Positions 11,153 to 22,524 of a stretch of DNA of 64,000 nt are shown here, piece by piece (position 1 is the first letter of the stretch; the number at the start of each line of letters is the position of its first letter). The position numbers and the translations under genes were made by a program. The stretch spans positions 186,001-250,000 of the forward strand of contig BCGN01000008.1 of the NCBI GenBank assembly GCA_001599295.1, in the 5' to 3' direction. Source of the stretch: Sporopachydermia quercuum (lineage: Eukaryota > Ascomycota > Sporopachydermiomycetes > Sporopachydermiales > Sporopachydermiaceae). The notes under the pieces are model-generated. The model did not search any database, was not told where the DNA came from, and worked only from the letters and a program-made list of their open reading frames with translations.

Positions 11153-13324
11153 GATGGATTGATTGGTATATATAATAGGAAAGATCGAAATACTTTTCTG
11201 CATAATAGGTAGAAACAAGATGAGTAATTTGATAGTAGATGAAGGAAAGTACGGTTTGTGATATCGGCAGATTTGACAATTTGAAATATTCTAGGGAATA
11301 AAGCCTAGAAAGTGAAAAATGTCAGACACCCCTGAGAGTACGTAGTGATGTACGGTAAGAAAAATGACAAAATAGTAGGACATGGGATAAAAAGGATGAA
11401 TGATGAGATGAAAAGTGAGAACCCTGAGAAGAGATTGCATTAGATTCGCTTCACTGTCTGTTAGGCAGGAGTTTATTTGAGTAATGTGACTATATGATGA
11501 CTTTGACGCTTGAAATACAGTGAGACATGGATTGAGATCATCCCTGTTGGTATTTTTGTATGATCTTGTTTCATAAATACTCCAACTACTGTTTCTCACC
11601 GTTACATTTGAATGTAAAGAATACAAATGTAATAGTTTAATGAATGAGAAATAACCAATATGATTATGGAGATGGAATAAATGAAGATGACATGTCACAT
11701 TGATCAATCGTGACAATATATAACCATTCTTGTACCATCAACAATACATTAATTTTCCCTATAAAACTCGCACAATGGTCCGCAATTAGATCAATTATAC
11801 CCATATAAATATTTAACTATTCATCTAGAAAACGCTTGCTATAACCATTGCTATTGTTCCTCTCTCATACTAATTATCAGCAATCCATTGAGCTTTTATC
11901 TTGACCCTTCATGTCATATAATCAATGTCTTGTCATCGCGATTTCCCTTACCTTTGACAGACAGACATTTTGTCACATCATGGCTCTTCAATGTGAGTCA
12001 TAATATAATCATACTTAATTTCCTTTTACAACAACCACTAATTATAACCGGATAGAAAAAAGTCTGTAAGGTAAACCTATACATAAAACGTATCCACAGT
12101 TTGCTAAAACAACTATTAAATATCGAATCAAACCGTCTCTTACATTTTAGTCAGATTTACCATATATTTTCTCAAGTTAATCATTGCATTATGGTGCCCT
12201 CAAGCAAACCGTTGCGTACCGTGTCATATTCACGCCATGTCAGGTATTCGAACTGTCGAAATAATTCTTTTTAGGGCTGGATCATGTTTTAGTTCCTGAT
12301 ATGTGAGAGAACAATAGTTGCCCATCTGTTACTCCCACTTAAATTTTGATCATATCCGGTAATTCCTAAGATAGGTAGATCGGATATGAAGGCTTCCATC
12401 GGTATTTAAGACATTGGATCAATTAAATAGGTAATTCCTTAATTCCTCTTCATAGTAAAACTTTATGTGTTGTAGGGAACACCGCATGTTCTGACATTTT
12501 TTTCAGAAGCAACACAGTCAATAAATATGTCTTTATCCATTACAAGGGCAAGAAAACAACAATCAAAACCGGAAAATTACTGCAGGAAATGAAATTTGTT
12601 TTGCTCAAGTTTTATTGTAGTCAAGCTTTTATAATGTCATTTTAATGGTACTTTATTGTTGGTTTATTGATATTGTATTTTTGTAAGCCGAGGGCCAGAA
12701 GCAATGATTGAAGCAATGATTTAAAGTTTCGTAAGTGCGCCAATCATACATCTATTTTTCCGGTTAACTCACCATATATTATGAGCTTTCTGACGAACAA
12801 GCCAGTTTAAATGAAGAGAAACAAATACCAATGAAAATGAGAACGAGACTTCACGAATGATGAAATATGAATGGAGACCAATTCAAATCACTTATGGAAT
12901 TTTCGGTGTACATTTATGGGAAATTACTTCTGGCACTTGGAAGTAATGCTCTTATCATCTACCAAACAATTGACTTATCAAATCATTGACACTTTACAAC
13001 GGCTTTCTTCTATTATCACAAGTCAAACAAAACCACCATAACCATTGCCTCTCAAAATGTCGCTCATTTTGCGATCCGTGACTTGAATTAATTCTTTCTG
13101 TCTGTCCTGTCCTCTTGATTGAACAAAACATAATACGAAAATTCACTACACATATTCAAAACTCACTCCACGTCTCCTTTCAGTAGTTTTTTATATCCTA
13201 ATTTCAACTCTGCGCCACATTGTGGCATTGACTTACTCTTAGTTCCACTTTTAGTAAAACACGTTGAACTTTAATTTGTCAACGGTCTTACTCCCAATTC
13301 GGACATTCAACGTCCCAAGTTTCT

Positions 13325-13377
13325 TTCTAGAATCTTCCAGTACCTTCTCATACTTTCTAGTCCATTCAAGAACTATC
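13325..13377 (+). promoter_or_regulatory. Heat-shock element array upstream of HSP42
   Basis: TTC occurs at 13325, 13335, 13345, 13355 and 13365, exactly 10 bp apart. GAA fills the half-step at 13330 and 13370, with degenerate units GTA, ATA and GTC at the others and ATC at 13375. The block TTC-TA-GAA-TC-TTC at 13325-13337 is a perfect three-unit Hsf1 element. It lies about 325-375 bp before the start of the small heat-shock gene, as expected for an Hsf1 target. Confidence 0.75.
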
Positions 13378-13699
13378 TTTATCAATAGAAATTGCCTGTT
13401 TCAGATTCTATCATTATCTCACCAAAGGTAGTTTATGCTATCGCGATAAATATATTGCCTTCCACTTAGTAATCACTATTATGATAAACCGTATAAATAA
13501 ACGCGTTGATACCTATTTTCGACAAACTTGGTTAACATTCTTGTTGCTATTGCATTATCAATAGAAAAGATCAACTTGCATACAATCAAGAGATCTTAAC
13601 TAATAGAAACAAACAATACATTAATTCAAATCAAATTAAATCAAATTAAACGATACGAATAGTAATTTGATAATAACATACTAAGCACAACAAACGGAA

Positions 13700-14671
13700 A
13701 TGTCAAATCATCTTTCTTCCCCCGTTATGGTCCTCGGAGCTGGTCCAAGTTCATCTCCTTTTGACGAATTCTTTGATTTTTTCTCTGCTCGACCAAGTTA
13801 CTACAATAACTCATCACAATTTGATAGGTATTCTCAAAAACCTTTGAGAAATCGATGTGGTCGTTCTTCGAGGCAACCACTTGAAGCTGCTGATTTTATG
13901 GATCCTTTTAGCTTATTTTCGTTTGGCCAACCTATAACCTCAAGACCAGGAACGACTTCGCACAAGACACATTGCCAACAAAAACAAAAGGATGTCAATA
14001 AGAAGAATTCCACACCTACGGTGATCAAACCAAAAGTGGTTTCTCCTACAAAAATTATAAGAGAAATCACAGTCAATCCTGAGGTGAATGTTAACAGCAA
14101 AGAGAACCAAATATCAGTTCAAACAACTTTGCAAGGAATAACACCTGAGAGCCTTTCATTGGATTTCGATGCTTCTAACAACGAATTGATCCTGAGTGGC
14201 ATTATTATAGATGAAGCTACTAAACCAAATAAGGATAATCAACTGGTGAAGACTATTGCTTCTTTCAATAAAGTAATCCCTTTACCAGTGAAACGTCAAG
14301 AAAGAATTTTAGAAGATAGTATATGTGCTTCTTTGAACAATTCAGTCGTTACTATCACATTGAAGAAGAAATTACCAACGAAGAGAAGAATCAGAGTTGA
14401 AACCAATTCCAACTCTAAGCCAGGAAATGACATAGAAACTGAACCTTTGAATGAATCAATGGATATTGATCACGAAAGCTCAGTTGAAGACAGCAATTCA
14501 TTGAAACGAACAGATAATGAAGTTGAAACTAATGATGATTCCTCGTACGACTCTGACTCATCTGTTTCCTCTGAGACATTAGAAGCATCACCAAGAATAA
14601 AAAGGGTCAGATCTCCATTAATGGAAAATATCACTGATGATTCAGAAACTATTCTTCAATTTGGTGCTTAA
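13700..14671 (+). CDS. HSP42: Hsp42-like small heat-shock protein
   Basis: Small heat-shock protein with an alpha-crystallin domain, an ATP-independent chaperone that gathers unfolded proteins into aggregates. Of 323 residues, about 120-235 form the domain: REITVNPEVNVNSKENQISV, then LQGITPESLSLDFD, ELILSGI and the closing VVTITLKKKLP. An I-x-V motif (RIRVE) follows. The N-terminal part is disordered, S/P/F-rich and has DEFFDFFSARPSYY- and DPFSLFSFG-like patches, as in the prion-like N-region of Hsp42. The C-terminal 85 residues are acidic and Ser-rich. Size and layout fit Hsp42 better than Hsp26. A strong heat-shock element lies upstream. Confidence 0.82.
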   Translation: MSNHLSSPVMVLGAGPSSSPFDEFFDFFSARPSYYNNSSQFDRYSQKPLRNRCGRSSRQPLEAADFMDPFSLFSFGQPITSRPGTTSHKTHCQQKQKDVNKKNSTPTVIKPKVVSPTKIIREITVNPEVNVNSKENQISVQTTLQGITPESLSLDFDASNNELILSGIIIDEATKPNKDNQLVKTIASFNKVIPLPVKRQERILEDSICASLNNSVVTITLKKKLPTKRRIRVETNSNSKPGNDIETEPLNESMDIDHESSVEDSNSLKRTDNEVETNDDSSYDSDSSVSSETLEASPRIKRVRSPLMENITDDSETILQFGA

Positions 14672-15040
14672 ATGAAGGGTCAATCGATTATAATCTAATG
14701 AATGAATTAATGGTGGGCAATCTATATGCATGTATCTTAGAGACCAATAATTAACTGCAAAATCATTTCAATGATGTGTGATTTATGGTATAAATAATAG
14801 TAACAATAATGATAGTATATTCAATGGATTAGTTAGAGAACTTGTAGACTATATTGTAGTTGTTATAAATAAATTGAAACAAACACTCCTGCTACTGTAA
14901 ACATCAAGAACATAAACCCATATTTCTCCATAGTATGTTCTAAAAACGCACCATATTATAAATGATATATACCTTAATATAATTTATCATTCATTTTACT
15001 ATATACATAATTATTCTTCCACCTTTTCTCTAAAAAGCAT
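14672..15040. other. Convergent 3' region HSP42/SHY1
   Basis: About 0.37 kb of AT-rich sequence between converging stop codons, with several TATAAATAAT-like stretches suited to polyadenylation. No gene seen. Confidence 0.5.
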
Positions 15041-16288
15041 TTACATATACTTTCGGACATGCTTAAGTTTCTTAGTGAAATCAGTACGTGCTGATTGATT
15101 TCTATTCTTTAAAAGTGTTGCTAACATAATAATAGTGAAACAGCATAATCCGTACCATGTTATGATATATTGGAAATGATTGTTCCTCAACTCAACTTTT
15201 GGTTCCTTTGCCAATGGCACTCCAGCAGCAATAAACTGTATAGGTAAAAACTCATGGTCATCACTATCGGCTTCAACCTTGCCTCCTGTCTTATATTGAT
15301 TATCACTTAAGTTCAAGATTGCTTGAAGACAAACGGGCTGTGATCCAGTTTCCTCGGCAATTCCTTCAATATCCATGAAATGATAGTCGCCCTCGGCACG
15401 GTTGCCTTCGGGAGTAAACATGTTTTTTTTAGGATTTGCTCGTAATAGACATTGTAGTTCGACTTCGCCGTCCGGAAGACTTAAATGTTTTAGTTTTCTG
15501 GATTTCGGGTCCAATTTATTTTTAGCAATCCATCCCCTATTGACAAGGACTTTACTTCCATTAGTTCTTTCCAATGGCGTGACAATGTCGTAACCTGATT
15601 CACCGTTCCTAATTCTAGGACCAATATGAGCTTCTTGATCATGTCTGAATTTTCCCTTGACTAAAACGCGTCTGTAATCGAATTCCGGTATAACTTCAGG
15701 GCTTATTTCCCAATAGTTAGTATGATACTAAATCTGGGTATTTGGATTATATGTCGTAAATCATGAATCTAAAAACTGATAAAGTACTTACTTCACGGAT
15801 GGCGGTAATGGTAACGGAGGAAGAGCTAAACGGTCTTCACATTTAGCAATTAGATCAACTTTCCATTGCAGACGATACAACTGCCAAGTTCCCAATCCAA
15901 ATGAAATAACAGGCATCAATACTATTGGGCTTGTTAGTTGAAACAAGTCATAACAGAGTAATAAGTTCAGTAATCTGGTATATATAATATCAAAGAATGA
16001 ACAAATGTAACAATTGCACCTGCTGAGTGCCCTTCTCTTCTAAACAGCCAGAATCACTAACTTCTCTCAATTTTCTATTATTAACATACCCATTAAGCCC
16101 ATCAGAACACCTCGGCCAAATCTATGTTCACTCTTTCTTGAGTCCTTGCTTTTAATGGGTTTCCAATCAACCATACTTGATTTGACTAGTCGTGGCGCCA
16201 TTGTAGTGAAGTTTCTACCACTTGATACTCTACAACAAGGCAGTAGTACGCTCCTCCGGGAGCTCTGAATTATCAATGATTTCATCAT
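15041..16288 (-). CDS. SHY1: cytochrome c oxidase assembly factor Shy1 (SURF1), three exons
   Basis: SURF1-family protein of the mitochondrial inner membrane that helps insert heme a and assemble Cox1 into complex IV. I read three exons: 16288-16090, 15921-15792 and 15701-15041, giving 329 residues. Intron 1 has a GTATGT donor and a CAACTAAC branch; intron 2 has a GTAAGT donor and a TACTAAC branch 14 nt before its AG. The joins restore family blocks that no single frame holds: FGLGTWQLYRLQWK (exon 2), PPSVNPEVIPEFDYRRV across the exon 2-3 join, and ERTNGSKVLVNRGW. Two membrane spans, near exon 1-2 and at ITWYGLCCFTIIMLATLL, bracket the domain. The N-terminus MMKSLIIQSSRRSVLL looks like a mitochondrial presequence. 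DAM1 is next door, as in S. cerevisiae. Confidence 0.92.
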
Positions 16289-16952
16289 TTTGACTTCAGC
16301 TTCAATTAGCAGACAAACAGGTGTTAATCAATAAAATGTCTGAGGTGCTCTTGTTATGAGAATATGTACAGAAATCCAGCAAAGCATGGGTGACATTGCC
16401 AATTTCAAACAATCTCAATAAAGATCTAATTTCTAATAGACGCTGTATTTTCCGACACTCGTATTCCACCAGTATTATTGTGAGAAATAGAAGAAATAAT
16501 TACTTCCTTATCTAACGATGTTTCATGAATGAATTCTTTTCTCCATCACAGACACCTGAGAAAGGTTCAATTGGAGAGACAACGAGACGAGACGTGAAGA
16601 ACTAGCGCAGGCATGATGTATGTTATTAGATTATATAATCAGTATTAAACTCTCATCAACCACCAATAAATAAGGATTACTTAATCTGTATTATGATATT
16701 ATGTATTCTTTTGTTGATAGAGTTTAGTGTAAATAAACCAGACAGGAAGGAGATCAAATCAAATGATTCACGTATTTTGCTACCTGCTTATAAAAATCTC
16801 CGTATTCCAGCAACTTTCTACTGTCAACAGATTATCTATGAGAGACGCTAATCTTATTACTTCTTTCCGTCTATTTTCTCCGATCCCAATTCTAAAGCAG
16901 AAGTCCACAGAGCCTAGCTTATCAAAACATTCAACTGATAACGCGTATCACA
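16289..16952. other. SHY1/DAM1 divergent intergenic region
   Basis: About 0.66 kb with both promoters. A plus frame at 16763-17056 overlaps the DAM1 start in another frame and looks like chance. An ACGCGT (MCB-type core) lies just before the DAM1 start, at 16942-16947. No gene seen. Confidence 0.5.
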
Positions 16953-17723
16953 ATGTCTTCAAAGGAAAAATCACGACCATCAACACCTCATCGATTGATA
17001 CAAAATACAAATTTATCAATCCATGGACCACCATCAGGAGGTCACTATGGAAATGATAATGATACAATGCCTCTAGAGAAAGCCTTGGGATCTTCTGTCT
17101 TTGGAGAGATGTCAGATGCATTGGCTGATTTAGATGTCAATATTACCAATTTACAGGAGATCCACGAGAATTTGACAGATTTCAATGAAAGTTTTGCTGC
17201 ATTTTTGTATGGCTTGAAAATGAATGCTTGGTGTGTTGAATTCAATGAAGCACCTTCACTTGAAAATATACAACGTATGAACGAATTATCTTCCTATCAA
17301 GATAACAACGAAGGAAATAGAATGCATGAAATGGATGTTGATAAACCATCAAATACCATTCAAACTTTACATCAGACTTCTCATATGCGTGGTAATAACG
17401 GAATCGGCACTGTCCATAGCGGCGGTAACAATGCTAGTAGTACGAATAGCAATCAAAACAGTGAGTCAGTAAAGTCACAAGATCCTGAAGATTTAGAAGA
17501 TGAAACTACATACATGACAAATGATGGATCATTTATTGTTCAACCCAAACCTTCTGAACCTTCTAAACGAAAGCCGTTGACAGCTACAGTAGTAGCAGCA
17601 TCGGCTCCTTCAAGGATACCTCAAGCAAGGAAACCTGAAAGAAGCAAGATGCCGCATGGATACCGAGAGACAAAAAGTTCTTTGAGAAGACAGCAAATGA
17701 TAGCCGAAAAAATGAAGAAGTAA
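16953..17723 (+). CDS. DAM1: DASH/DAM complex subunit Dam1
   Basis: Subunit of the ten-protein DASH ring that couples kinetochores to dynamic microtubule ends. The 256-residue protein has the highly conserved Dam1 block at about residues 41-105: EKALGSSVFGEMSDALADLD, then TNLQEIHENLTDFNESFAAF and LYGLKMNAWCVEFNEAP. The rest is low-complexity and basic near the C-terminus (SKRKPLTATVV, ETKSSLRRQQM), where S. cerevisiae Dam1 is phosphorylated by Aurora B/Ipl1. It is shorter than the S. cerevisiae protein (343 residues), with the missing length in the disordered tail. The start MSSKEKSRPSTPHR is a typical Dam1 N-terminus. Confidence 0.92.
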   Translation: MSSKEKSRPSTPHRLIQNTNLSIHGPPSGGHYGNDNDTMPLEKALGSSVFGEMSDALADLDVNITNLQEIHENLTDFNESFAAFLYGLKMNAWCVEFNEAPSLENIQRMNELSSYQDNNEGNRMHEMDVDKPSNTIQTLHQTSHMRGNNGIGTVHSGGNNASSTNSNQNSESVKSQDPEDLEDETTYMTNDGSFIVQPKPSEPSKRKPLTATVVAASAPSRIPQARKPERSKMPHGYRETKSSLRRQQMIAEKMKK

Positions 17724-18096
17724 AATACTTGCCTTTGCTTTCTATGGGTATTATATGACAAATCCTAAAAGGAATCTACATATATTGGTAGAAGCACAAA
17801 TGTTCCAACTTAAAACAGTGTGATGCTGCTGTTTAGTGCGGTGTCATACTGATGCTAACATTGTATTTGACTATGTACCTGTTTTTGATGATTTGATTGG
17901 GAAGATCGAATCCTGTTTCAAATATGATACTAAAACAGCTTTGTAAACCACTCGAATACGTTAAAATATCTCATATCATATTATGGTATTTTATTAATTG
18001 ACTACTCTTTCTTATCAACACATCTATTACTCATCAGTACTTAATATACAAGCTATAAAACAGCACCATTATTTGCAGACTACATCACTCTAAGAA
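17724..18096. other. Convergent 3' region DAM1/PRP22
   Basis: About 0.37 kb between converging genes. AT-rich, nothing else recognised. Confidence 0.5.
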
Positions 18097-21000
18097 TTAG
18101 CCAAACGTTGATGAACCTCCTTTGCCTATCTTTTTCCTTGCAGATAATCTCCAGCTGTCTTGATTAGCTGCGTATCTGTCAAACAATGGAGTGATCTTCT
18201 CCTGTTGCTTTCTCTTGCTAAGCTTTGAACTATCAGCAACTTTGAAAAACGTCGGTGCAGCCTCAGCAAGCCATTTCGGATCAATCGTTGTTACTCCATG
18301 CATGTACTCCTTAGATGTCAATAACAGAGTATGATATATAACATATTCAGCGGCTTTGCCATACAATGCACTAGATGGATGCATATAAACAGGAGTACTC
18401 TCGACCAACGTTTTGTAACCTTCTTGAGGGTCCTTCCTAGCAGCATTTCTGAAAAAACCTGAACAGAAAGCTTTTCGTATATCTTCGGTTCTTCTATCAC
18501 AAGATATAATTGCATTTTTATATCTTTGCATGATAGCTACCAACTGTCGACGAACATCTTGGGCCCTTCGCATGCCTCGATCCTGTATAAAGTTCTCCAT
18601 ACACCATGTTTTAGAACAACCATTCTGAATCCAAGCGTTATAAACATTAAGAAGAGTCAAATGATCACCATTGACATCGTGAAACCTAGCTTTCTTCTGA
18701 TCCGCCTGTTGCTGCTTCTCTTTAGGTCTATAGAAAACAGTCTGAACAGATAACATAGCAACAATAGATAATACTTCCTCAGAACAACCAAAATCAACTG
18801 AGGCCAATAGTACTTTGGCTAATTCAGGTCTCATAGGGAAATCAGCCATTTTCCTTCCTAATCTTGTCAATAAACCTTCATCATCTAAAGCTGATAGACT
18901 ATACAAATCCTCTAATGCTGTCAACATAGTATTAGTCGGTGGTGGGTCCATGAAGTCAAAATGAAGCAAGTCATTGATTCCCATAGCTTTCAACATCAGA
19001 ATAGTATGTGATAAGTTCTGTCTTTGAATCTCCGGGATAGTATTAGGTAGCATTTCATTCTCATAAGCATCATTGGTGTACAGACGATAGCATTTGCCTG
19101 GGCCTGTTCTTCCTGCTCTTCCTGCTCTTTGATTGGCCTGGGCTTGGGAAATTGGTGAGATGACAAGGGAGTCCATTCCAAGCTTAGGATCATAGGCATT
19201 CACTTTGACAAAACCAGGATCAACAACATAATAAATACCATCAATAGTAATTGACGTTTCAGCAATATTAGTTGCCACCACGACTTTCCTGCTGCCAGCT
19301 GGAGCAGGCTCAAAAATCCGGCTCTGCATCTCACTTGGTAAAGCTGAATATACTGGTAGGATAATCAATTCTGGTACCGATGGGCCTAAAGCTTTCATCC
19401 GTTCATATAAAGTCTCACAACAGGTATCAATTTCCTCCTGACCAGTAAGAAACACTAGAATATCACCAGTTGGTTCAGATAAATGAATCTGCATAACTGT
19501 TACTAATGCTGCTTCTAAATAATCAGGCTCAGGCTCTTTAGCATAGAGAATATCAACAGGATATGTTCTACCTGGTATGAACATTATAGGACAATCAAGA
19601 AAGTATGATGAGAACTTCTTGGAATCCAACGTGGCAGAGGTAACGATTAATTTCAAACTAGGTCTTCGTTGTGAAGCACTTTTCAGTAAAGCAAACAGAA
19701 TATCAGTGGCAACTGTTCTTTCGTGTGCTTCATCTAGCAAAATTACTGAATACTGTTTCAGATCAGGATCCAGTAAAGCCTCTCTTTGGAGCATACCATC
19801 TGTCATATACTTAATCCTTGTTCTATCACTGGTACAGTCTTCAAAACGAATAGTATATCCAACTTCTTCTCCTACTTTACAGCCAACTTCTTCTGCCACT
19901 CTTTTAGCTACGGATGTTGCTGCAACTCTTCTTGGTTGTGTGCATGCTACTATACCGTTGTTAGCATAGCCTTCCTCAGCAAGATACTGTGTTAACTGAG
20001 TAGTTTTGCCTGAACCTGTATCACCAACGACGATAATAATCTGATTATCTCGTATAGCGTCTAGGAAATGCTGACGGAACTGATACACAGGAAGAGACTC
20101 CCGTTGATCTTTGATGCTCATAGATGTTCTTTTCCCGTATGAGACATTCCTATTAGCTTTTCTCCACTCAGCAGCAGTTTGTAAGATACCTTGATCAACT
20201 GATTGGTTGTGCTGCTGCTGCTGTTGATACTGTTCAGCGGCCAATGGATCTTCCCCCTGATAATTTGCCCTTCTTTCAGTTGCTGCTTTCCTCTCAGCTT
20301 CTCGCTGGCTTTTGATTTTCTCTTCTTTCCTTTCCCTAGCTAACGCTGACCCGTTCATAGCTGCTCTATTCATTGATCCATCAGGAGCTTTCACAATTCT
20401 GATAGGACTCAATTCGAGAGTTTTCTTCGTCTGACCCCTCAGAAAGGGTGGTTCTTCTTCTTTCACTTCTATATCAATTTCTTCTTCTGGCTCATACAAA
20501 TCTTGGCTTGAATTACTAAACCTGCTGGAACTGTCTCTATCATCTTGATGTTCTTCTGCTGCTAGTTGTTTACTAGTTATAATACCTGCATTTCTTAGCT
20601 GTTCTAATTCCCATCTTTCTGGTGATGTCAATCGTTTTCTTGATCCTCTTGCAAAAGATTCGTTGGCCCGTGCCTGAGCAGCTGAACTTCCTTTCAACGG
20701 TATAGAATTACTACCAGAGGCATAATCAACACTTGGTGTAGTATCAGGTATCTCTTGGCCAGTTTTTTGGTCCACAGCTTTCATTGAAAGACTTATCCGG
20801 TTACCTTCTACTTTCAACACTTTAACGAAGACTTTTTGATTCTTGGACAAGACATCGGAAGGGTCTGTAATCATAGATAAGCTGATGGTTGATTTATGAA
20901 CTAGTCCATCGGGCTTATGTTCTACTTCGTTTAAGCGAACGAATGCCCCAAACGCTGTTAACGTTTTCACCCTTCCTGTATAGATTTTACCAACAATAGG

Positions 21001-21660
21001 CTTAGGATCCAGAATTTGCCGAGCAGAGTTCGCCGAGTCGTTGAATTGGTCTCCTCTGGAGATCCGAGAATCATTCCTATTCCGTATAGGTCTACCGAAT
21101 TCATCGGTATTACTTTGGGAATCCGGACTTCTACTGCGACTCCGGCTGTGACTGTGTCTTCCGTTCCGAAAGCTGTTCCGAGAGCTGGTTTCACGTCTAT
21201 TTCTACCAACCTCTGATTTATGGTTATTTCGTGTACCATTATTACTCATTATATCATCTTTATTGCTGCTAGTTCTTTCATTGATTAAATCCGATTCTTC
21301 CCACTTTTGTCCATTTTCTAGTGTCAATCCCGTAAAAATCCGCTCTTTAGTTTTCAAATCATTCCGTAGTTCCCCATCCGTGATAGTTTCCGATTTCGAC
21401 ATCTTTTCCGTTTTCCTTCTCTGCTTATATTTCGGATGAAGCTGTACAATCAACGAGTCCATCTTGTGAATAAACGACTCGGAAAACTCGGCTCCCATTT
21501 CATTCAACTGCTTCTTAAATTCCTCCACGCTGTTGCATTTTTCATGGATATCCAACACAAACTGAGCTAATGTCTTGTCTTCTATACCAATGAAGTGTGA
21601 TATCTCTGTGGTTAGTTTTGACACTAAGGAAATGACTTCCAGTTGTTGTAGTTCATCCAT
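18097..21660 (-). CDS. PRP22: pre-mRNA splicing DEAH-box RNA helicase Prp22
   Basis: DEAH-box ATPase that acts in the second splicing step and releases spliced mRNA from the spliceosome. The 1187 residues carry, in order, a helical N-terminal region, an RS-like stretch (about 165-190), an S1 RNA-binding domain (about 222-295, KIYTGRVKTLTAFGAFVRLN), a charged linker and the helicase core: GDTGSGKTTQ at about 543, DEAH at about 644, SAT near 676 and QRAGRAGRTGPG near 845. The helicase-associated and OB-fold regions follow. The S1 domain separates Prp22 from Prp2, Prp16 and Prp43. A short polyQ run (YQQQQQHNQ) precedes the core. Length matches S. cerevisiae Prp22 (1145). No intron is needed. Confidence 0.95.
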   Translation of the reverse strand: MDELQQLEVISLVSKLTTEISHFIGIEDKTLAQFVLDIHEKCNSVEEFKKQLNEMGAEFSESFIHKMDSLIVQLHPKYKQRRKTEKMSKSETITDGELRNDLKTKERIFTGLTLENGQKWEESDLINERTSSNKDDIMSNNGTRNNHKSEVGRNRRETSSRNSFRNGRHSHSRSRSRSPDSQSNTDEFGRPIRNRNDSRISRGDQFNDSANSARQILDPKPIVGKIYTGRVKTLTAFGAFVRLNEVEHKPDGLVHKSTISLSMITDPSDVLSKNQKVFVKVLKVEGNRISLSMKAVDQKTGQEIPDTTPSVDYASGSNSIPLKGSSAAQARANESFARGSRKRLTSPERWELEQLRNAGIITSKQLAAEEHQDDRDSSSRFSNSSQDLYEPEEEIDIEVKEEEPPFLRGQTKKTLELSPIRIVKAPDGSMNRAAMNGSALARERKEEKIKSQREAERKAATERRANYQGEDPLAAEQYQQQQQHNQSVDQGILQTAAEWRKANRNVSYGKRTSMSIKDQRESLPVYQFRQHFLDAIRDNQIIIVVGDTGSGKTTQLTQYLAEEGYANNGIVACTQPRRVAATSVAKRVAEEVGCKVGEEVGYTIRFEDCTSDRTRIKYMTDGMLQREALLDPDLKQYSVILLDEAHERTVATDILFALLKSASQRRPSLKLIVTSATLDSKKFSSYFLDCPIMFIPGRTYPVDILYAKEPEPDYLEAALVTVMQIHLSEPTGDILVFLTGQEEIDTCCETLYERMKALGPSVPELIILPVYSALPSEMQSRIFEPAPAGSRKVVVATNIAETSITIDGIYYVVDPGFVKVNAYDPKLGMDSLVISPISQAQANQRAGRAGRTGPGKCYRLYTNDAYENEMLPNTIPEIQRQNLSHTILMLKAMGINDLLHFDFMDPPPTNTMLTALEDLYSLSALDDEGLLTRLGRKMADFPMRPELAKVLLASVDFGCSEEVLSIVAMLSVQTVFYRPKEKQQQADQKKARFHDVNGDHLTLLNVYNAWIQNGCSKTWCMENFIQDRGMRRAQDVRRQLVAIMQRYKNAIISCDRRTEDIRKAFCSGFFRNAARKDPQEGYKTLVESTPVYMHPSSALYGKAAEYVIYHTLLLTSKEYMHGVTTIDPKWLAEAAPTFFKVADSSKLSKRKQQEKITPLFDRYAANQDSWRLSARKKIGKGGSSTFG

Positions 21661-22524
21661 TATGAATGATCTGGCGATGCAAGGCTAAACATGAAAGCAT
21701 TAGAACATAAACTGAAAGGATTATTTGATAATAATCGTCGTTTTAGCGAATTCGATCTTGATATGATAATTGATGGGAAGTTTTGGCCTTCAAAATGAAA
21801 AAGAAGAAATCTTTACTATGATGAAAATTTCCAGTTCGAAAAGTAATAATCTCCGGTTTGTCATGAGGGAGTTTCTGAAGACAGGAATGCAAGAGAATTT
21901 CGGAAATGATTATGTAACGAGAGGTGTGAGCTAGTGCTGAGTTGAGTAAATCACTAGCTAGAATGCAATAGCATACTAGCTAAAGTGCTATTCTATATGC
22001 CTGAAGTGTCTTTTTTTTGAGATTAAAACGTTCGATAGCTATTAACCGAGCTACTGCAGGATAAAATAGCCATGAGTTCACAGGAAGTATGAATAGTACA
22101 CCATCATCTTGATTATATACAGTTGTGCTAACTCTTTCAAAATACTAATAAATTGAAGATAGATATATAGATTCAATACGATCAAACAACTATAGTACTA
22201 GCAAATATTCAAATCTCCCGTAAACAAGAAATTCTCCTGATAATCTTTCCCAAACTTTCCGATTATTTTCTCACGTGACTTTATTCATAATTTCCGCTAT
22301 TTGAAATTCCGGACACAATACCTTCTCTCTCAATAGAACAAAACTGTTAGCATCATCACATATCTTCTCTCCTCTCTTTATAACACTACTATATCAATTA
22401 ATTATTGACGATCTCCTCCTTTTTCTATCTCTAATTCATCCTTCCTTTCTTTTCTTTGCCTTGACATTTTTCATCCTGACTTTAGTTTCTATGGATACCT
22501 TTTGCCAGTCGGTTAAGATCAGCA
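21661..22524. other. PRP22/SKI2 divergent intergenic region
   Basis: About 0.86 kb with both promoters. It contains TCACGTGA at 22271-22278 and ATTTCCG-type elements around 22290-22311 just before SKI2. No gene seen. Confidence 0.5.
22271..22278. promoter_or_regulatory. TCACGTGA E-box upstream of SKI2
   Basis: Perfect palindromic TCACGTGA about 250 bp before the SKI2 start, matching the Cbf1-type E-box. Such sites in yeasts often mark nucleosome-free promoters. Function here is inferred. Confidence 0.4.

Larger units (their letters stand above)
10989..13699. other. Long AAT1/HSP42 divergent intergenic region
   Basis: At about 2.7 kb this is the longest gene-free stretch here. No ATG-started frame looks coding; the open frame at 11291-11716 begins at TTG and has random composition. 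No tRNA or spliceosomal RNA recognised. Notable pieces are an inverted repeat at 11125-11152 and a phased heat-shock element at 13325-13377. The rest may be a large stress-gene promoter or hold an unrecognised non-coding RNA. Confidence 0.5.

Noticed and set aside
11291-11716. 141-codon minus-strand open frame upstream of AAT1
   Set aside because: It starts at TTG and its His/Leu/Ser/Tyr-rich composition looks random; no motif seen.
16763-17056. 97-codon plus frame overlapping the DAM1 start
   Set aside because: It overlaps the conserved DAM1 frame out of register and has no family resemblance.
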